NCBI RefSeq assembly: GCF_042611095.1
Contig: NZ_JBHFPV010000002.1
Location: forward strand, 950,558-1,014,557
Direction: 5' to 3'
Length of the DNA: 64,000 nucleotides
From: Meishania litoralis
GTDB lineage: Bacteria > Bacteroidota > Bacteroidia > Flavobacteriales > Flavobacteriaceae
The number at the start of each line of letters is the position of its first letter. The stretch's first letter is position 1. The position numbers and the translations under genes are program-made. This document shows, one piece after another, positions 62,329-64,000 of this stretch. The notes beneath the pieces are model-generated. The model saw only the letters and a program-made list of their open reading frames with translations, did not search any database and was not told the origin of the DNA.

Positions 62329-63333
62329 ATGAATGAAAAACCCAAAATTAGTGTACTAGTACCTGTTTACAACGTGGATCTATATCTCAAGAAGTTTTTA
62401 AATTCTCTTGTCAATCAAACATTAGAAGCAATTGAAATCATAATAGTCAATGATGCCTCACCTGATTCTAGTGATATGATTATTTCCGAATTTTTGAGTG
62501 ACCCAAGAATAAAATATATAAACAAGGAAGTCAATGAAGGTCTAGGTCGTGCTCGTCAATCGGCATATCTTGTTGCAACGGGTGAGTATATAATTAATTT
62601 AGACCCCGATGATTACATAGATTCTGACTTTTTGGAGGTCTTATATTCATTTGGTCAAACAAATAGTTTAGATATTGTTTTGGGTAATGTTCAAATTGTA
62701 GATGAAGAGGATAATCCAATAGGTTCATCAGCATTAAGCACGTTGAAAATTCCCAATGTTTTGTTAAATGACTCAGAATATAAGATTCTATTGAGAACAC
62801 CGTACGCTACTTGGTTTAAGCTGTTGAAAAAAGATATTCTTGACAAGTACGAGTATTCTTATCCATTAGGTGAGTTAGCAGTATTCATCATGCAGTTCTA
62901 TGATGAAATTAGAGTTGGCATAAATCCAAAAGTACATTACTACTATAGGAAACATAGTAACTCAATGTCAAACTATAATAAAAGTGCTAAAAGGATAAAT
63001 GAATCAGAGGGTTATAATTGGGATGGTATTCAATCTAAAATAAAAAACCTCAAAAAATTACCGATAAAATCAGGTTTGCGGAGACAAATTCTGAATATAT
63101 ACTTATTCAGGGTCTTTTATTCATTGACAATGATTTCTTGGCTGCACTCACTACCAGATAAAAGCAATAGGAAAAAAATTGCAAAAGAATTTAAAAATGA
63201 GTTGGGATTTAATTTTACCAGTTTTTTAAAATATGTTTGGTACTTCAAACCTAAAGAGAAAATCTTCCTTTTTCTATGTTTAATAGGTTTTGATAATGTC
63301 GTCCTGACCTTTTTAAAGAAAAAAAAGAAATGA
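62329..63333 (+). CDS. Family 2 glycosyltransferase
   Basis: Cytoplasmic or membrane-associated GT-A glycosyltransferase of 334 residues. The N-terminus PKISVLVPVYNVDLYLKKFL, then IIVNDASPDSS, and the metal-binding Asp-x-Asp-like NLDPDDYIDSD fit GT2. The acceptor and donor are unknown. Its DNA is visibly more AT-rich than the housekeeping genes, with many AAA, AAT and TTA codons, which suggests horizontal origin, as is common for polysaccharide genes. No other polysaccharide gene is next to it within the window. Confidence 0.9.
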   Translation: MNEKPKISVLVPVYNVDLYLKKFLNSLVNQTLEAIEIIIVNDASPDSSDMIISEFLSDPRIKYINKEVNEGLGRARQSAYLVATGEYIINLDPDDYIDSDFLEVLYSFGQTNSLDIVLGNVQIVDEEDNPIGSSALSTLKIPNVLLNDSEYKILLRTPYATWFKLLKKDILDKYEYSYPLGELAVFIMQFYDEIRVGINPKVHYYYRKHSNSMSNYNKSAKRINESEGYNWDGIQSKIKNLKKLPIKSGLRRQILNIYLFRVFYSLTMISWLHSLPDKSNRKKIAKEFKNELGFNFTSFLKYVWYFKPKEKIFLFLCLIGFDNVVLTFLKKKKK

Positions 63334-63382
63334 CTTTTTCATAATAGATTTATTTAAATTTAAGCCCTGAATATTTGAACTT

Positions 63383-63402
63383 AGTTTGCCAACTGGCAAA
63401 CT
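63383..63402. repeat. Perfect inverted repeat, 9-base arms
   Basis: AGTTTGCCA and TGGCAAACT with a two-base spacer in the region between the GT2 gene and a convergent T9SS gene. No T run follows directly, so it may be a protein-binding site or a weak terminator. Confidence 0.5.
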
Positions 63403-63560
63403 CATTTAAATTTATCAGTTTTCTTAAGACATTCGCAAAAACGTACCAAAATCATATCAATTCACTATATGTGTACTTATCGGATGTATTTGATTTAGTT
63501 GTGAAAAATTTACTCGTGTCCTGAAGAATATAGAAAAAAAACACAATGAATTGTAAAAAC

Positions 63561-64000
63561 TCATTTCTTTAATACCACGGTTTTAAAAACACTTCCATAC
63601 AAACTCTGAATCATCAAATAATATATTCCTTCCGAACTATTTCCAAGATTAACTTCCTCTATCAATTCGTGGTTCGAAAAGAATTTCCTTGTCCAGACAA
63701 TTTGCTGTGCCGAATTATAAATTATACAATTCACTTCTATCCCTTCTAAGTTTTGCAAATCTAGATACATTGTTCCGGTGGTAGGATTTGGTGAAATCGA
63801 AATACCAATATTGGGACTATTTTTATTTTCTTGACCTTGGAATATTGTGTAAGAATTCAGTATAGATTTCCCTTCTTGAGAAGTTTTATTACTACTTCCA
63901 GCCATCTTACTCACCACCAGGTTGTCGTAGAGCGAGCTCCCAGGGGCCGTGCTGCCGTAGTTCGGATAGAGCCAAATATCAAGCGCGGAAATGCCTGAGG
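63561..64000 (-). CDS. T9SS type A sorting domain protein (C-terminal part, continues beyond window)
   Basis: The frame is open from the right window edge, so only the last ~146 residues are visible. The first visible part reads ALDIWLYPNYGSTAPG then LYDNLVVSKMAGS, a pattern I associate with the ends of exported carbohydrate-active or lectin-like domains. From about SISPNPTTGTMYLDLQN the sequence is a T9SS sorting domain, ending GIYYLMIQSLYGSVFKTVVLKK. An internal methionine or GTG around 63905-63917 is not the start. The stop is about 230 bases from the convergent GT2 gene. Confidence 0.85.
   Translation of the reverse strand, partial: SGISALDIWLYPNYGSTAPGSSLYDNLVVSKMAGSSNKTSQEGKSILNSYTIFQGQENKNSPNIGISISPNPTTGTMYLDLQNLEGIEVNCIIYNSAQQIVWTRKFFSNHELIEEVNLGNSSEGIYYLMIQSLYGSVFKTVVLKK

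Noticed and set aside
1..64000. tRNA or rRNA genes and IS transposases
   Set aside because: I looked for cloverleaf-type motifs, rRNA signatures and transposase ORFs on both strands and found none I could support; the only stable RNA recognised is RNase P RNA.

Overview
The window reads as a chromosomal segment of a marine-type member of the Bacteroidota, most likely family Flavobacteriaceae. The evidence is a fused thrA-thrB-thrC operon, Bacteroidota-type promoters (TAnnTTTG -7 boxes, one with a well-spaced TTG) and very large secreted proteins ending in type IX secretion (T9SS) sorting domains. A DnaX without the zinc module, a KdnB-like dehydrogenase next to kdsB, and DUF3822 and DUF4126 genes point the same way. 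I cannot name the genus.

Layout. Positions 1-8933 are housekeeping: thrA (5' end cut by the window edge), thrB, thrC, a secreted M24 aminopeptidase on the other strand, gcvT, an SDR/RmlD-like protein, pterin-4a-carbinolamine dehydratase and yebC. From 8934 to about 34800 lies accessory DNA. Positions 34804-61945 return to housekeeping. They hold a lipid A/Kdo-like cluster (acyltransferase, KdnB-like dehydrogenase, HAD phosphatase, KdsB), a RecD-like helicase, rsmD, RNase P RNA, dnaX, miaE, ppk1-sixA, pdxH, rnz, pyrB-pyrR, rpsA, a LysM protein, cmk, lon and a large PQQ-type dehydrogenase with a T9SS tail. The right end has an AT-rich glycosyltransferase and the C-terminus of another T9SS protein that runs off the window.

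The accessory zone is the most interesting part. The last 38 bases of yebC (8897-8934) recur with one mismatch at 18671-18708. A frameshifted copy of the last ~210 bases lies at about 19590-19795, and a strongly decayed tail lies at 26405-26448. All four are in the same orientation, and they become less similar with distance from yebC. This is the pattern expected if the 3' end of yebC is an integration site used several times, with older tails pushed outward. No integrase is left in the window.

The youngest segment (8935-18708) starts with a cytoplasmic regulator made of a TolB-like domain, TPRs and an AraC-type HTH. Three transcription units follow on the same strand. They encode two serine beta-lactamase-fold hydrolases, an NmrA-like SDR, a Vat/CatB-type xenobiotic acetyltransferase, an alpha/beta hydrolase and several exported proteins. 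All three units carry the same ~26-base element (core ATAATTCARRACGAT) about 26 bases upstream of a weak -7 box. I infer a self-contained regulon, probably controlled by the AraC-type protein, dealing with a small amide, ester or antibiotic-like compound. The inducer and substrate are unknown.

The second segment carries one SAM methyltransferase. The third is a minus-strand operon of an intradiol-dioxygenase-like exported protein, a phage-tail-collar-domain protein and a 1561-residue T9SS surface protein. Beyond the last relic lies a 2644-residue mosaic surface protein with a recently duplicated, GC-rich discoidin module.
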